The notes: a model not told the origin generated them from the letters alone. Shown: positions 43,810 through 53,373, numbered from the stretch's first letter. The stretch: DNA of 64,000 nt from Lacibacter sp. H407 (GCF_037892605.1 NZ_JBBKTU010000001.1:2604001-2668000); one strand, 5' to 3'. Numbers and translations: made by a program.

Positions 43810-45807
43810 ATGGCTTTAATGCATATACTACTAAAGATCGATGATTTTTTAGATCAGCTTTTCCCCTTTTACAAGCTTTCAGGTAATAATCTAGACGTTT
43901 TAAAGAACGAGATTACCCAGTATTATTCTGTAGGGATATTCCAGCCGAACGTTCGCATTGAAGGCGAATTCATTCTGGTTGACATTGATACACCGGGTAT
44001 ACGAAAGCATGAGGCCGAATACCAAAAGGTAGTTCAACTGTGCGAAAAAGGATTATTCAATGAAGCGCTACCTCTTCTACAGAAGATCATTCATGAAAAC
44101 CCGACCAATTCAGAATATCATCGAATTTACGGGCAAATACTATCGGAACAAGGGCATCAGGAAGATGCAATTAATGCATTAATTGATGCATTGCGATGGG
44201 ATCCAAAAAACGGTTATGCGCTGTTAATGATGGGAAATATTTACGGCCGTTATAAAGATGATGTAGCTACTGCTATGACATTTTATAACCAAGTGCTTAC
44301 GCATAGCCCAAGCGATTATATTGCAATGAATAATATCGGAGCTTTTTTATTACAACTGCATAAATATGAAGAAGCAGCAGGATATTTTGAAAAGGCGTTT
44401 GCCATTAATGATCAATACCCCAATACTACATATGGGCTGGCTTATGCGTACCATGAGATTGGAAGCCCGTTGATTGCTTTTGATTTTGCGATTAAGAGTT
44501 TGAAAAGCTGCAAGAGCAGCAGTGACCAACTTTACCGTAACAGTTACAGCCTGGCAGCAACTATAGCAGAAGCCTATTGCGATGCAGAAAAGGGGAACCA
44601 TATTTTTGAAGGCTATAAAGCAGCGCTTGAGAAAAAAGCAGGTTTACCTATACGTGCAGAAGCAGACGCAACTATTGCAACAGCAGCAAAGATTGAATTT
44701 GCAGAGAACTATAACCGGGATTTTCATTTTATCAAATACAAACCCGTATATGAGGCCGTAGCTCATTTGATGATGCATGAGTTAGTGCACCTGGATTTTA
44801 TGACGGATGCCCGTGCAGTAAATAGCAATATGCTATTTACTGCAGGCATGGATATGCGTTTGCAGTTTAAACGGGATTATGCAAAAGACATGCGACGGTT
44901 GGCAGGTACAGGCATGAGTGAGGAAAGCATTGCCGGATTTATGGATGCTTTGTATGACGGTATTTGTAACCAGATTTTTAATGCACCTACAGACCTGTTT
45001 ATTGAAGATTATTTGTACAGCAAATATGAAGCGTTGCGGCCCTACCAATTTTTATCGCTGCACAGGTTAATAGAAGAAGGAAAGAATGCTGTGATTGATA
45101 AACGAGTGGTTCAGTATAGCCCGACGGCTATTCTTTCTGCATCGAAGGTTTTAAATATGCTGAATGCGATACAGTTTAAAGATTTGTTTGGAGCAGACTT
45201 GCTGAAAGCATTTGGCGCAACTTTAAAAGAACAAAAACAAGCAGAGGCTTTGTGGGAAGAGTATCTAGACTATAGGGCAGATAAAGAGCCGGGAGAGGAA
45301 TATGAAATTATACAGCACTGGGGCGAAGATCTGGGATTGGAAAAGTATTTTCAATTAATAGATGAGCAGGATTTTCGTAAGCGTCCGAAAAATGTTGATA
45401 GTTTCCTTGAATCGTTAGACAAAGACCCGTTGGGGCTTGATCAGGATACAAACCTGAAAGAACGGGAAATGAATCAGTTTCAAGTGAACGAAGAAAGCAA
45501 AGGAACCAACCCTGCCGTAATGATGTATATGGTTGATGCATTGGGCTATTTTGAACAGATGGGTAAAGACAAGATTAAAGCGATTGCTTTTGATATAGCC
45601 ATGCTGGGAACACAAGGTATTAGCCCCGAGGAAGGGAATGTATATCGTGTGCCTACTATAGAGGGAAAAGAATTTTCAGGTTACCATCTTTTAGCGTATT
45701 ATTATGTGAGCTGGAAACTCGCTGTGCCAGAGATGTTGGGGCAACTGGGTTTGCCCTTTGATGATGAGTACAAGCTGGCTGAGCAAATGTTCCAGTCAAA
45801 GAAATAG
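43810..45807 (+). CDS. TPR-repeat protein with HExxH metallopeptidase motif
   Basis: 665 aa. An N-terminal region of about 60 residues is followed by tetratricopeptide repeats (about residues 75-220: AEYQKVVQLCEKGLFNEAL; YEEAAGYFEKAFAINDQYPN). A zinc-metallopeptidase motif HELVHLDF sits at H323, in a helical region. The rest (about 340-665) is helical and unrecognised. No signal peptide, so it acts in the cytoplasm. It is the first gene of an operon with a MazG-like enzyme (two bases downstream) and two nuclease genes. A protease regulated by TPR contacts, perhaps activated on infection, is one interpretation. Confidence 0.78.
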   Translation: MALMHILLKIDDFLDQLFPFYKLSGNNLDVLKNEITQYYSVGIFQPNVRIEGEFILVDIDTPGIRKHEAEYQKVVQLCEKGLFNEALPLLQKIIHENPTNSEYHRIYGQILSEQGHQEDAINALIDALRWDPKNGYALLMMGNIYGRYKDDVATAMTFYNQVLTHSPSDYIAMNNIGAFLLQLHKYEEAAGYFEKAFAINDQYPNTTYGLAYAYHEIGSPLIAFDFAIKSLKSCKSSSDQLYRNSYSLAATIAEAYCDAEKGNHIFEGYKAALEKKAGLPIRAEADATIATAAKIEFAENYNRDFHFIKYKPVYEAVAHLMMHELVHLDFMTDARAVNSNMLFTAGMDMRLQFKRDYAKDMRRLAGTGMSEESIAGFMDALYDGICNQIFNAPTDLFIEDYLYSKYEALRPYQFLSLHRLIEEGKNAVIDKRVVQYSPTAILSASKVLNMLNAIQFKDLFGADLLKAFGATLKEQKQAEALWEEYLDYRADKEPGEEYEIIQHWGEDLGLEKYFQLIDEQDFRKRPKNVDSFLESLDKDPLGLDQDTNLKEREMNQFQVNEESKGTNPAVMMYMVDALGYFEQMGKDKIKAIAFDIAMLGTQGISPEEGNVYRVPTIEGKEFSGYHLLAYYYVSWKLAVPEMLGQLGLPFDDEYKLAEQMFQSKK

Positions 45808-45809
45808 TT

Positions 45810-46139
45810 ATGAGCGAACTGCAATTACTTACTGAGAAGATTCTTGCTTTTAGAAATGACCGTGATTGGGAACAGTTTCATAATGCCAAAGATTTAGCAT
45901 TAGCACTGAATGTTGAGGCTGGTGAATTACTGGAATTGTTTTTATGGAAGGTAGCAGAACAGGCAAATGCGGAGAAGGTTAAAGACGAACTGGCAGATGT
46001 ACTTGTGTATGCATTGTTACTTGCGGATAAATATCAATTGGATGTGAAGCAAATTATTCTGGATAAACTGGAGAAGAATAATGAGAAGTATCCTGTTGAG
46101 AAGGCGAAGGGAAATGCAAAAAAGTATAACGAGCTGTGA
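45810..46139 (+). CDS. MazG-like nucleotide pyrophosphohydrolase
   Basis: 109 aa of the RS21-C6/MazG-like all-alpha NTP pyrophosphatase superfamily, which hydrolyses (d)NTPs to NMP and pyrophosphate. The metal-binding pattern is E36-x-x-E39 in VEAGELLELFLW and E60-x-x-D63 in KDELADVLVY. The length is that of a stand-alone single-domain enzyme. It starts two bases after the TPR gene and shares one base with the next start (TGATG). A MazG-like gene next to a DUF2075 gene is an arrangement I recall from several defence-type islands. Confidence 0.9.
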   Translation: MSELQLLTEKILAFRNDRDWEQFHNAKDLALALNVEAGELLELFLWKVAEQANAEKVKDELADVLVYALLLADKYQLDVKQIILDKLEKNNEKYPVEKAKGNAKKYNEL

Positions 46140-47227
46140 TGGAGCTTGAAGCATTGCTAAAATATAAATCCCTTTATAAAATAACCGGTACCCCCGAAAA
46201 TTTTCTGACTGCCTTGCGATTTATGCAATGGGGCTTTAATGCCAAGAATTATGACTCCTGGAAAAAAATACAAACAGGTGATATCGTATGTTTTCATTCC
46301 AAAGCAGAGGATTCGAAATTTATCAAGAAGGGAGTATCATGTGTAATTGGATTTGGAATTGTTGGAAATATAAAATTTGAAACAAAGGATTTACTGTGGA
46401 TAGAGGAGTTTGAAAGCCAGCAATTGATATATCCTTATCATTTCAATTTTTCAGAAATAGCATTCTTTACGGATGTGGCTGTTGATGATACATGGGATTC
46501 TCAAACATTAAATAAAAGGGAACGAACAGCTAACCTTATTAATAAGTTGTTACAGAATGGAATTCCTTTAAAAGAGTTGCCAGGATTTAACCCGATGGGT
46601 TCGTTTTCAATTTTAAAATCAGTCAATTCCGCTCTTCTACTTCAAAAGCCAAAGCAGTTTTCTGTTTTTGACAACGAAAATGATGAGATTCAAACTAATT
46701 CACCACTTGAAAAAGTTGATCGTGCAGAAGAAATGTTTAGGAAGGCAACTTCGCTCTCTATTAGTGATGAGGTGCAACAAAAAATTATCAATAAAAAAAG
46801 TGTTACTACTACAAAAGACCTGACTTTACTTGAACGGGCTGAAAAAGAACATTTTGAAACATTGCAAAGAACTTTGCTGTTTTTTAAGGATAAAGGCTTC
46901 GAAACATACTCAAACAAACATGTTGACTTATTTGCAATAAAAAAAGATGAGTCTTTTTTGGTAGAAGTAAAAAGCATGGAGAATAAAAATTTCAGAAGCC
47001 AAATGCGAAAAGCAATCGCACAGCTTTTTGAATATAATTATTTTGAAATTCAGAATTTCCAAAACGAAAGAAGTATACCAGAACTACATAATACAAATCT
47101 GCTTGTGACTTCAAGGAAACCCACACAAAACGAATACATAAATTTTATAAATTCACTTAAAATTGAAATGGCCTATCGTGACAATGATGAAATTGTTGGT
47201 ATAGGCACCAGAAATAACTTTATTTAG
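46139..47227 (+). CDS. EVE/PUA-like domain plus PD-(D/E)XK nuclease
   Basis: 362 aa from the ATG at 46139, coupled to the MazG-like stop. The N-terminal about 130 residues have TGTPENFLTALRFMQWGFNA, KIQTGDIVCFHSKAE and VIGFGIVGNIKF, as in EVE-like domains that recognise modified bases. The C-terminal domain has D263 in HVDLFAIKKDE and E276-V-K278 in FLVEVKSMEN, a PD-(D/E)XK (DUF3883-like) nuclease. This is the layout of a modification-dependent restriction endonuclease. Cleavage of DNA with modified bases is therefore the likely task; specificity is unknown. Confidence 0.76.
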   Translation: MELEALLKYKSLYKITGTPENFLTALRFMQWGFNAKNYDSWKKIQTGDIVCFHSKAEDSKFIKKGVSCVIGFGIVGNIKFETKDLLWIEEFESQQLIYPYHFNFSEIAFFTDVAVDDTWDSQTLNKRERTANLINKLLQNGIPLKELPGFNPMGSFSILKSVNSALLLQKPKQFSVFDNENDEIQTNSPLEKVDRAEEMFRKATSLSISDEVQQKIINKKSVTTTKDLTLLERAEKEHFETLQRTLLFFKDKGFETYSNKHVDLFAIKKDESFLVEVKSMENKNFRSQMRKAIAQLFEYNYFEIQNFQNERSIPELHNTNLLVTSRKPTQNEYINFINSLKIEMAYRDNDEIVGIGTRNNFI

Positions 47228-47259
47228 ACAAGCTGTAACCCAATAACATACCGCCAACC

Positions 47260-49122
47260 ATGATTGTATACCAAGCAACCAAAGCTGAGTTTTCTGACGA
47301 TGTATTAGATGATCGGATTGATTTAAAAATACTGGAGTTTTTCAAAAAAACCTTAGGCCAAAGTACTTCAAAGCAGGAAATAACGGCTTGGAAGAATTCC
47401 ATGGTCTACATGGATAAAGTGCTAAATGACTCTGAATTGCCCGATGACTGCGGCGTGGCGATTGAATACCAGCTTCCCCAATCTGCCAAACGAATTGATT
47501 TTATTTTAACGGGACTCGGAAATAACAACGAAGAGTATGCAATCCTTGTTGAGTTAAAGCAATGGAGTGAGGCAACACTTTCGGATAAGGATGGTGTTAT
47601 CAATTCGTTTGTAGGCGGCAATATCCGTGAACTCACCCACCCAGCTTACCAAGCATGGTCGTATGCAAGCCTACTTCAGAATTTTAACCAGACCATTGAG
47701 GATGAAAAAATTCAATTACAACCTTGCGCTTACTTACACAATTACGTGGCAGATGATGTAATTACAAATGCCTGTTATCAAGATTATATTGACAAAGCAC
47801 CTGTTTTTCTTAGAGGTGATGCAGTGAAGCTACGCAACTTCATTAAGCAGTTTGTAAAACATGGTGACAAAACCAATATTCTTTTCCGTATAGACCAGGG
47901 AAAAATAAGACCATCAAAAATGCTGGCTGACAGTATGGTTTCCATGTTAAAGGGTAATTCTGAATTTGTGATGATCGATGATCAGAAAATTGTGTATGAA
48001 ACAGGCATTTCGTTATCAGTTAAGGCAAGTGAAAAGAAAAAGAAAGTATTGATTGTAAAGGGTGGGCCCGGTACAGGAAAAAGTGTTGTTGCAATTAATC
48101 TTCTTGTTGAGTTAACGAAGCGTGGGTTGCTTTCACAATATGTTTCAAAAAACGCTGCGCCACGTTCTGTATATGAAAACCGTCTGACGGGCAGCTTTAA
48201 GAAAACGGTGATCTCTAATATGTTTAGTGGGTCAGGTGCTTTCATTAGTACCGGGGCTAATACGTTTGATACGTTGATTGTTGATGAAGCACACCGATTG
48301 AATCAGAAATCAGGCTTGTATGCCAACTTAGGAGAAAACCAGATCAAGGAAATCATTGACGCCGCTAAGTGTTCCATTTTCTTTTTGGATGAAGACCAAC
48401 GGGTTACCTTAAACGATATTGGTTCGTTCAAAGAAATTTATAAATGGGCAAGCAGAGTTGAAGCTGAAATTGTAGAGATGGAGCTTTCCTCTCAATTTCG
48501 TTGCAATGGATCGGATGGATACCTGGCATTTCTTGATCATATCCTTGATATAAGAGAGACTGCAAATACATCACTTGATGGGATTGATTATGACTTTAAA
48601 GTTTTCTCTGACCCAAATCAGATGCGTGAAGCTATTGAAGAGAAAAATAAGATCAATAATAAGTCGAGAATGGTGGCCGGCTATTGTTGGGAATGGAACA
48701 GTAAAAAGAATTCCAGCTTGTATGATGTGGTGCTTCCCGAATTTGATTTTAAAATGCAATGGAACTTAACGACGGACGGAAGCCTTTGGATTATTAGCCC
48801 GGAATCGATTAATCAAATTGGTTGTATCCACACTTGCCAGGGACTTGAAGTTGACTATATAGGCGTAGTGATCGGTCCCGATTTGATTTACCAAGATGGC
48901 AAAATTAAAACGCAACCTGCCGCCAGAGCGAAAGGTGATAAATCTGTTTTTGGATATAAGAAGTACATGGAGCGACATCCTGAAGAAGCGAAAGCAACAC
49001 TTCGCTCTTTGATTAAAAATACATACCGGACTTTGATGACAAGAGGGATGAAAGGGTGTTATGTGTATTGTGTAGATAAGGGGTTGGAGGGGTATTTGAA
49101 GGAAAGTATCAGTTCACTTTAA
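47260..49122 (+). CDS. DUF2075 protein: nuclease-like domain plus SF1-type ATPase
   Basis: 620 aa. The N-terminal part has a PD-(D/E)XK pattern: D80 in KRIDFIL and E98-x-K100 in ILVELKQW. The DUF2075 ATPase has the Walker A GGPGTGKSVV (G268-V277), DEAH-type Walker B VDEAHR (343-346), and ELSSQFRCNGSDGYL with the C-terminal IHTCQGLEVDYIGVVIG that is typical of SF1 helicases. It may translocate on nucleic acid and cut it. It lies 32 bp behind the EVE-like nuclease gene and is the last of this operon, followed by a convergent gene. Confidence 0.88.
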   Translation: MIVYQATKAEFSDDVLDDRIDLKILEFFKKTLGQSTSKQEITAWKNSMVYMDKVLNDSELPDDCGVAIEYQLPQSAKRIDFILTGLGNNNEEYAILVELKQWSEATLSDKDGVINSFVGGNIRELTHPAYQAWSYASLLQNFNQTIEDEKIQLQPCAYLHNYVADDVITNACYQDYIDKAPVFLRGDAVKLRNFIKQFVKHGDKTNILFRIDQGKIRPSKMLADSMVSMLKGNSEFVMIDDQKIVYETGISLSVKASEKKKKVLIVKGGPGTGKSVVAINLLVELTKRGLLSQYVSKNAAPRSVYENRLTGSFKKTVISNMFSGSGAFISTGANTFDTLIVDEAHRLNQKSGLYANLGENQIKEIIDAAKCSIFFLDEDQRVTLNDIGSFKEIYKWASRVEAEIVEMELSSQFRCNGSDGYLAFLDHILDIRETANTSLDGIDYDFKVFSDPNQMREAIEEKNKINNKSRMVAGYCWEWNSKKNSSLYDVVLPEFDFKMQWNLTTDGSLWIISPESINQIGCIHTCQGLEVDYIGVVIGPDLIYQDGKIKTQPAARAKGDKSVFGYKKYMERHPEEAKATLRSLIKNTYRTLMTRGMKGCYVYCVDKGLEGYLKESISSL

Positions 49123-49123
49123 A

Positions 49124-49438
49124 TCAGCGCTTCGGGATGATGTGGCCGGAGGTTTGTTGATTGTCTTTTTGATCGAGATAGCGATCAATGGCATCCTGCA
49201 TATCACGCAAGGCCATGGATGCTTCCTGGTAGTTGGTGGTAGTAATATCTACTTTGGTAACTTTCCATGGTTGCCGTTTCAGCTCCAGCCTTTTTTCCAT
49301 TAAAATATAGCGATCGTTTTTGCCTTTGATCTTGAAACGCTCTACCTGCGGGCTGCTGTAATAATGTTCCACTTCCATGCGGAACCGGCCTTTGGTTTTT
49401 GTATCAACGGATATATGAAAGGTTACGTTGATGTTCAC
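49124..49438 (-). CDS. hypothetical protein downstream of SRAP gene (104 aa)
   Basis: No family recognised. The first half is beta-rich and polar (MNINVTFHISVDTKTKGRFR), with a region resembling a small beta-sheet and a helical tail (YQEASMALRDMQDAIDRYLD). No signal peptide. The start overlaps the stop of the SRAP gene by four bases, so it is coupled to it. Perhaps it is an accessory protein of the SRAP enzyme. Confidence 0.65.
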   Translation of the reverse strand: MNINVTFHISVDTKTKGRFRMEVEHYYSSPQVERFKIKGKNDRYILMEKRLELKRQPWKVTKVDITTTNYQEASMALRDMQDAIDRYLDQKDNQQTSGHIIPKR

Positions 49439-50211
49439 AGGGCTGGTAGGTCTTCGTAGTGAAATTCTTTTGTGGGATCAGGCGCATGCAGAAAGTTTTT
49501 GGCAACGGGCCATGCTATAATTTTTGAAGGATCGTATTGGTGTGTTGCTATTTTAGTAATGCGTTCTTCCGGTAAATCTTTTTGTATCCACTCATATGCC
49601 AGTTCGGGTGGCAGGATGACAGGCATGCGTTTTTTTGTGTTATGAATTTCAAGCATGGGACCGATGGCGTCTGTTGTAAGTACAGCAAAGGTTGCTGCCT
49701 TTTGATCCATTTCTAGATTATGCCATACACGGGAAACACCTGCCATAAAGAAGTAGTCTTGACTGTTATCGATGGTAATGTAATAGGGTATCTTTTCTGT
49801 TTCTTTTAATGGTTGTCCACGTTTGCCGATTTTGGGTATATGTCGCCATTCGAAGAAACCTGATGAGAGTGCCAACATTCGACCATGCAATGCGCCTTCC
49901 CGATACATGGACTCTTTTCCTTTTTCGTTGATGAGAATATTTTCTCCTTTGGCATTGAGCCAAGTAAAGTTTTTACGTGCTGCGATCAATTCATCGGCAT
50001 CATGAATGGATTCGGGGATGTATTCCCAATGCATGAGCTGAATGTCGATATCGGTGCCGTTGTGGACGGGGACAATGACGGGCCAGTCACGGTAATCGAA
50101 GCCACTCTGTGCAGGACGATTTAGAAAAAGAAGATTCTTGATTTCTTTTTCGATGGCCATGAGGCGGATGTATTCTGAGCGGGTGACCCGGCAGCCGTTG
50201 TAGTAACACAT
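49435..50211 (-). CDS. SRAP-domain protein (HMCES/YedK family), copy 1
   Basis: It crosslinks to abasic sites in single-stranded DNA through the N-terminal Cys and thereby shields them. 258 aa. Cys2 follows the initiator Met (MCYYNGCRVTRSEYI), a requirement for the chemistry. The conserved Glu lies in SGFFEWRH and the His in HNTKKRMPVIL. A second, partial copy of its first 16 codons plus upstream flank is found at 53088-53168, and a full paralogue at 58953-59714. Expressed on the minus strand, it forms a pair with a 104-aa protein. Confidence 0.93.
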   Translation of the reverse strand: MCYYNGCRVTRSEYIRLMAIEKEIKNLLFLNRPAQSGFDYRDWPVIVPVHNGTDIDIQLMHWEYIPESIHDADELIAARKNFTWLNAKGENILINEKGKESMYREGALHGRMLALSSGFFEWRHIPKIGKRGQPLKETEKIPYYITIDNSQDYFFMAGVSRVWHNLEMDQKAATFAVLTTDAIGPMLEIHNTKKRMPVILPPELAYEWIQKDLPEERITKIATHQYDPSKIIAWPVAKNFLHAPDPTKEFHYEDLPAL

Positions 50212-50415
50212 GCTATAAAGTTAAACTACAAATTGCACGAATTAGCTCGAAGGGATTGCAAAAAAATACTTTTAACTGATTGCTTGGGAGGCAACTTTGC
50301 TACAGAATATTGCATTTAAAAATGAGGTGCCTTACTTGTGCGAGGCCCGAGGCGAATGAAGAATAAATTGGATGAGCGGTTGGAGAAAGAGTCATAATTG
50401 TTATATTGGATATCT

Positions 50416-52365
50416 ATGGAAAGAAGTGATTTAAAAAGGGTGGTTTTTTATTCAAAAATTGATATGAGTGCTGGATATAATCTGAAAAATGCTGAACGAT
50501 TACTTAACGAGCTAGATGGATCTACAGTTATAGATATAAACGACCTTTTAGAGATTTACCATATTAGATTATATTTCGACAATGAGTTATATCTAAATGA
50601 TTGGGACAACCAAACAAAAGAAGGGTATAAAGCACAAGTTGAAATCGTATATAAGCAAACGCAAACTTTATTCAGATCATTTTCTGATGAAAGTCTTCTA
50701 GAAGTAGTTGGCAATGTAGACTACAATTACCGGGAATCATTTTGGCGGCTTTTCTCCTTATTTCAGGTATTTAAGAATGTTAAAGGTGAAACTGTAAGTT
50801 TGATCCTGGAAGGAGATACCCACCATATTTTCGACATACTTACCAACCAGCCACTCGTTAAATATTATGATAAAGAAATACGGGCCTTTTTACTTGAATA
50901 TGGAGATTCAGCCGAGTTGTTACTTGCGAACTTTGAAGAAGAAAAGAGACATAAAGAGTTGAATTATCATTTTCCGAAGAGTTTGACGATTGCTGATAAG
51001 GAACGAATCATTGAAAGTTATATTGAACAGAATGAGCCGAATTTAAACTATATCCGGCTTATTGAACATTCAAAGGATTCGGAATATATAAAGCTTTCTA
51101 CCAAGGTTCGGCTGAAAGCTAAAAAGAAGGCTGAGCAATTAAATAACAGGATTTTTGAGACGGGCTACGCATGGCAGGAAAAAGTGAGCGTTAGTTTTAA
51201 TGAAGACCAAACGGAGCCAGCGACTCTTCGTAATCACGATCATACATTGGAAGCATCTTATAGTGTTGCATTTCTTGATAGTAAGACAACTTCGAGTTCA
51301 CTATTTCTTTTATTTAAAACTCTTTTTACGTATACAGATATACACGGACTCATTACTCTGGTAAATAAGGATTCAGAAATGGATGTGATGGAGAAAATAA
51401 CCATGCAATCCAAAAATGAATATAATACCGGAATAATATTTAGAAGAAAAGAAGGGCTTTCTCAACTTCAGCTTGTTGCATTTGAGCATTACCTGAAACA
51501 GAAAGGCAAAACTATTGAAACACTTATTGAGTCTTATATCAAACAAGTGATAAATGATTTTTTTGGGATGGAACATGTGCTATTCAAATTTCCTTCTGAA
51601 AACACCACATACCTGGAGCGAATACGGATTGTTGCTCCGGAAATGGAATCATTGTTAAAGCAGTTTCAAACTTTTTCTGATGATGGTGAAATTGATTTTG
51701 ACTTGATTGAGTTAAATTCAAAGCCATTGGCATTTTCAGAAATTAAGAGTTTGTTGGCAGTAAAGTATGGCTATATTAAGAATGACAAAGCAAAAGGCTT
51801 GAAGTTTCAATTTTTTTCAGATCAAAGCCCCCTGTTTTATGTTGAGCCATTCCGGGACAAACATGACAACCTGTTTAATTTACTTTCTGAGGAAGATGTA
51901 ACGTTGGACCACTTTAAGAACTATCAAATTGATTCTATTAAGGAGTTAATGAAGGATAACTTTTTGATTGTTGACGGTAAAGGGTATGTTAAAATAAATG
52001 AGCCCATATTGTTGTCTGTAATAGGGGATATTCATAGAAATACGGTTGTAAGCTATTGGCATTATTCACCAGATGAACGGAAGGTTTTGAATAGGATGGC
52101 AGCAGATGGTTTCATTAGATTTGAGGACACATTATTTACTAAGGGCGAACTTAATTATTTTAATTATTATCTCAATAAGAAGGAATATACCAACGGGCTG
52201 GATATACGAAACAAGTATTTGCATGGAACAAATAAAAGTGATGAGAAAATGCACGAGTATGAATATCGTATATTATTGAAGTTAATCGTGTTGGTACTTC
52301 TAAAAATTACTGATGATCTAATGCTTGCGAAGCGTGTAACGAATGAATATTTTCAAGAAGAATGA
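50416..52365 (+). CDS. large hypothetical protein with C-terminal HEPN-type motif
   Basis: 649 aa, no known family over most of its length. The ATG at 50416 is preferred to TTG at 50398 because it is the first ATG of the frame; both give nearly the same protein. The protein is Leu/Lys/Glu-rich and helical. Near the C-terminus the sequence GLDIRNKYLHG (R598-N-x-x-x-H603) is the RNase motif of HEPN domains, set in helical sequence followed by LLKLIVLVLLKITDDL. An RNase that acts on infection is a fair hypothesis; the middle region could be its sensor. It lies alone between convergent/divergent units; the upstream 200 bp include an AACTTTG element at 50296-50302. Confidence 0.68.
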   Translation: MERSDLKRVVFYSKIDMSAGYNLKNAERLLNELDGSTVIDINDLLEIYHIRLYFDNELYLNDWDNQTKEGYKAQVEIVYKQTQTLFRSFSDESLLEVVGNVDYNYRESFWRLFSLFQVFKNVKGETVSLILEGDTHHIFDILTNQPLVKYYDKEIRAFLLEYGDSAELLLANFEEEKRHKELNYHFPKSLTIADKERIIESYIEQNEPNLNYIRLIEHSKDSEYIKLSTKVRLKAKKKAEQLNNRIFETGYAWQEKVSVSFNEDQTEPATLRNHDHTLEASYSVAFLDSKTTSSSLFLLFKTLFTYTDIHGLITLVNKDSEMDVMEKITMQSKNEYNTGIIFRRKEGLSQLQLVAFEHYLKQKGKTIETLIESYIKQVINDFFGMEHVLFKFPSENTTYLERIRIVAPEMESLLKQFQTFSDDGEIDFDLIELNSKPLAFSEIKSLLAVKYGYIKNDKAKGLKFQFFSDQSPLFYVEPFRDKHDNLFNLLSEEDVTLDHFKNYQIDSIKELMKDNFLIVDGKGYVKINEPILLSVIGDIHRNTVVSYWHYSPDERKVLNRMAADGFIRFEDTLFTKGELNYFNYYLNKKEYTNGLDIRNKYLHGTNKSDEKMHEYEYRILLKLIVLVLLKITDDLMLAKRVTNEYFQEE

Positions 52366-52517
52366 GCACCTGCTGTTTTAGTTGGGTAATTTGAAAATGA
52401 GGATTTTGATTTCCGTGAAGGAGCAAGGCCAGAGCGAACAAGAAGGGGCTGGATTTCGAAAATATTGATTATAAATCCCCATGATAAACATTTTAAACTT
52501 AATTAAATATATTTCAA

Positions 52518-53078
52518 ATGAGAAATGTGATCGGTATTTTATTTTTCATCTTTATAACAGCTTGTAGTAAAAAGCAGCCTGAATGTAATAGTGAACTGAT
52601 AAAGCAAATGGTTCTTGATATATACAAAGAAGATCTGCAGAAATATCTTGCGAGCAAGGAAGGCAAGATCAAAAAGGCATCACAAAATCTCCTTCCAATT
52701 AACACGGATTCTATCGTTTCATCTTTTTTACGAAATGGTGAACTACGAATTGAGAATGTAATGACCACGGAGAAAAAGGAGGACGTTTTTGCATGTGAAT
52801 GCAGAGGTGATTTGAGTTACACACTATCAGTTGATTTTGTGCGTGCGTTTAACGAGAAAGTTGTACTGGCGGGTAAGGAAGACCTTAGAATTGATCCTTC
52901 ACTTTTAAAGATCGATTTTGAAACAAACGTAATTTATAAAGTACAGTTAACAGATGATAAAGAGAAGATAGGAGTGGAGGCATTAAAAACAGAAGATTTG
53001 CGATATGCAGGTGAGAACTTTATTGTTTGGTATGTTGCCAATGAACTTGTGGGGAGGAAGGTAAAAGAGGGGAAGTAG
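52518..53078 (+). CDS. lipoprotein, hypothetical (186 aa)
   Basis: A type II signal peptide with a lipobox (FFIFITAC, Cys at residue 16) shows a membrane-anchored lipoprotein. The mature part has a pair of CxC-spaced cysteines (FACECRGD) and mixed alpha/beta sequence ending NELVGRKVKEGK. No family recognised. No clear operon partner: the gap upstream is 152 bp. Downstream lie the SRAP fragment and family A repeats. Confidence 0.68.
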   Translation: MRNVIGILFFIFITACSKKQPECNSELIKQMVLDIYKEDLQKYLASKEGKIKKASQNLLPINTDSIVSSFLRNGELRIENVMTTEKKEDVFACECRGDLSYTLSVDFVRAFNEKVVLAGKEDLRIDPSLLKIDFETNVIYKVQLTDDKEKIGVEALKTEDLRYAGENFIVWYVANELVGRKVKEGK

Positions 53079-53087
53079 AGACTAAAA

Positions 53088-53168
53088 GGCGGATATATTC
53101 TGAGCGGGTGACCCGGCAGCCGTTGTAGTAGCACATACGCTAAAGTTAAGCCACGAATTGCACGAATT
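53088..53168 (-). pseudogene. fragment of the SRAP gene start (copy of 50163-50245)
   Basis: On the minus strand 53135 down to 53088 encodes the same N-terminus as the 49435-50211 gene (MCYYNGCRVTRSEYIR) and then stops being similar. Upstream of the ATG (53136-53168) the similarity continues (AAAGTTAA, ACGAATTGCACGAATTA). So this is a duplicated 5' piece of the SRAP gene with its leader, left after rearrangement. Confidence 0.85.
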
Positions 53169-53373
53169 AACACGAAGTGATTTGGCCACAGATGGACGCA
53201 AATAAACGCAGATAATGGAGCCACGAACCTGCCTGGCGGCAGACAAGTTAAACGAATTAACAAGAAGTGGGTTGGCCACAGATGAACACGGACCACTGAT
53301 GATGTGATGGAATGATGGCCATGATTAAGGCGACGTTTGACTTGTTGAGTGGTTGGCGACCAGCAACGGCGTA
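53145..53373 (+). repeat. dispersed repeat family A, copy 1 and flanks
   Basis: Consists of CCACGAATTGCACGAATTAA- and CCACAGATGGACGCA-like units, then GACCACTGATGATGTGATGG, then the core CGTTTGACTTGTTGAGTGG (53334-53373), which has an internal hairpin GGTTGGCGACC. The 361-bp gap 53079-53439 holds no other gene apart from the SRAP fragment. Confidence 0.82.

Noticed and set aside
50320-50396. Short frames MRCLTCARPEANEE and, one base shifted, KLDERLEKES
   Set aside because: Together they look like a small frameshifted peptide, but the total is under 30 residues with no homology I can name; not enough support.
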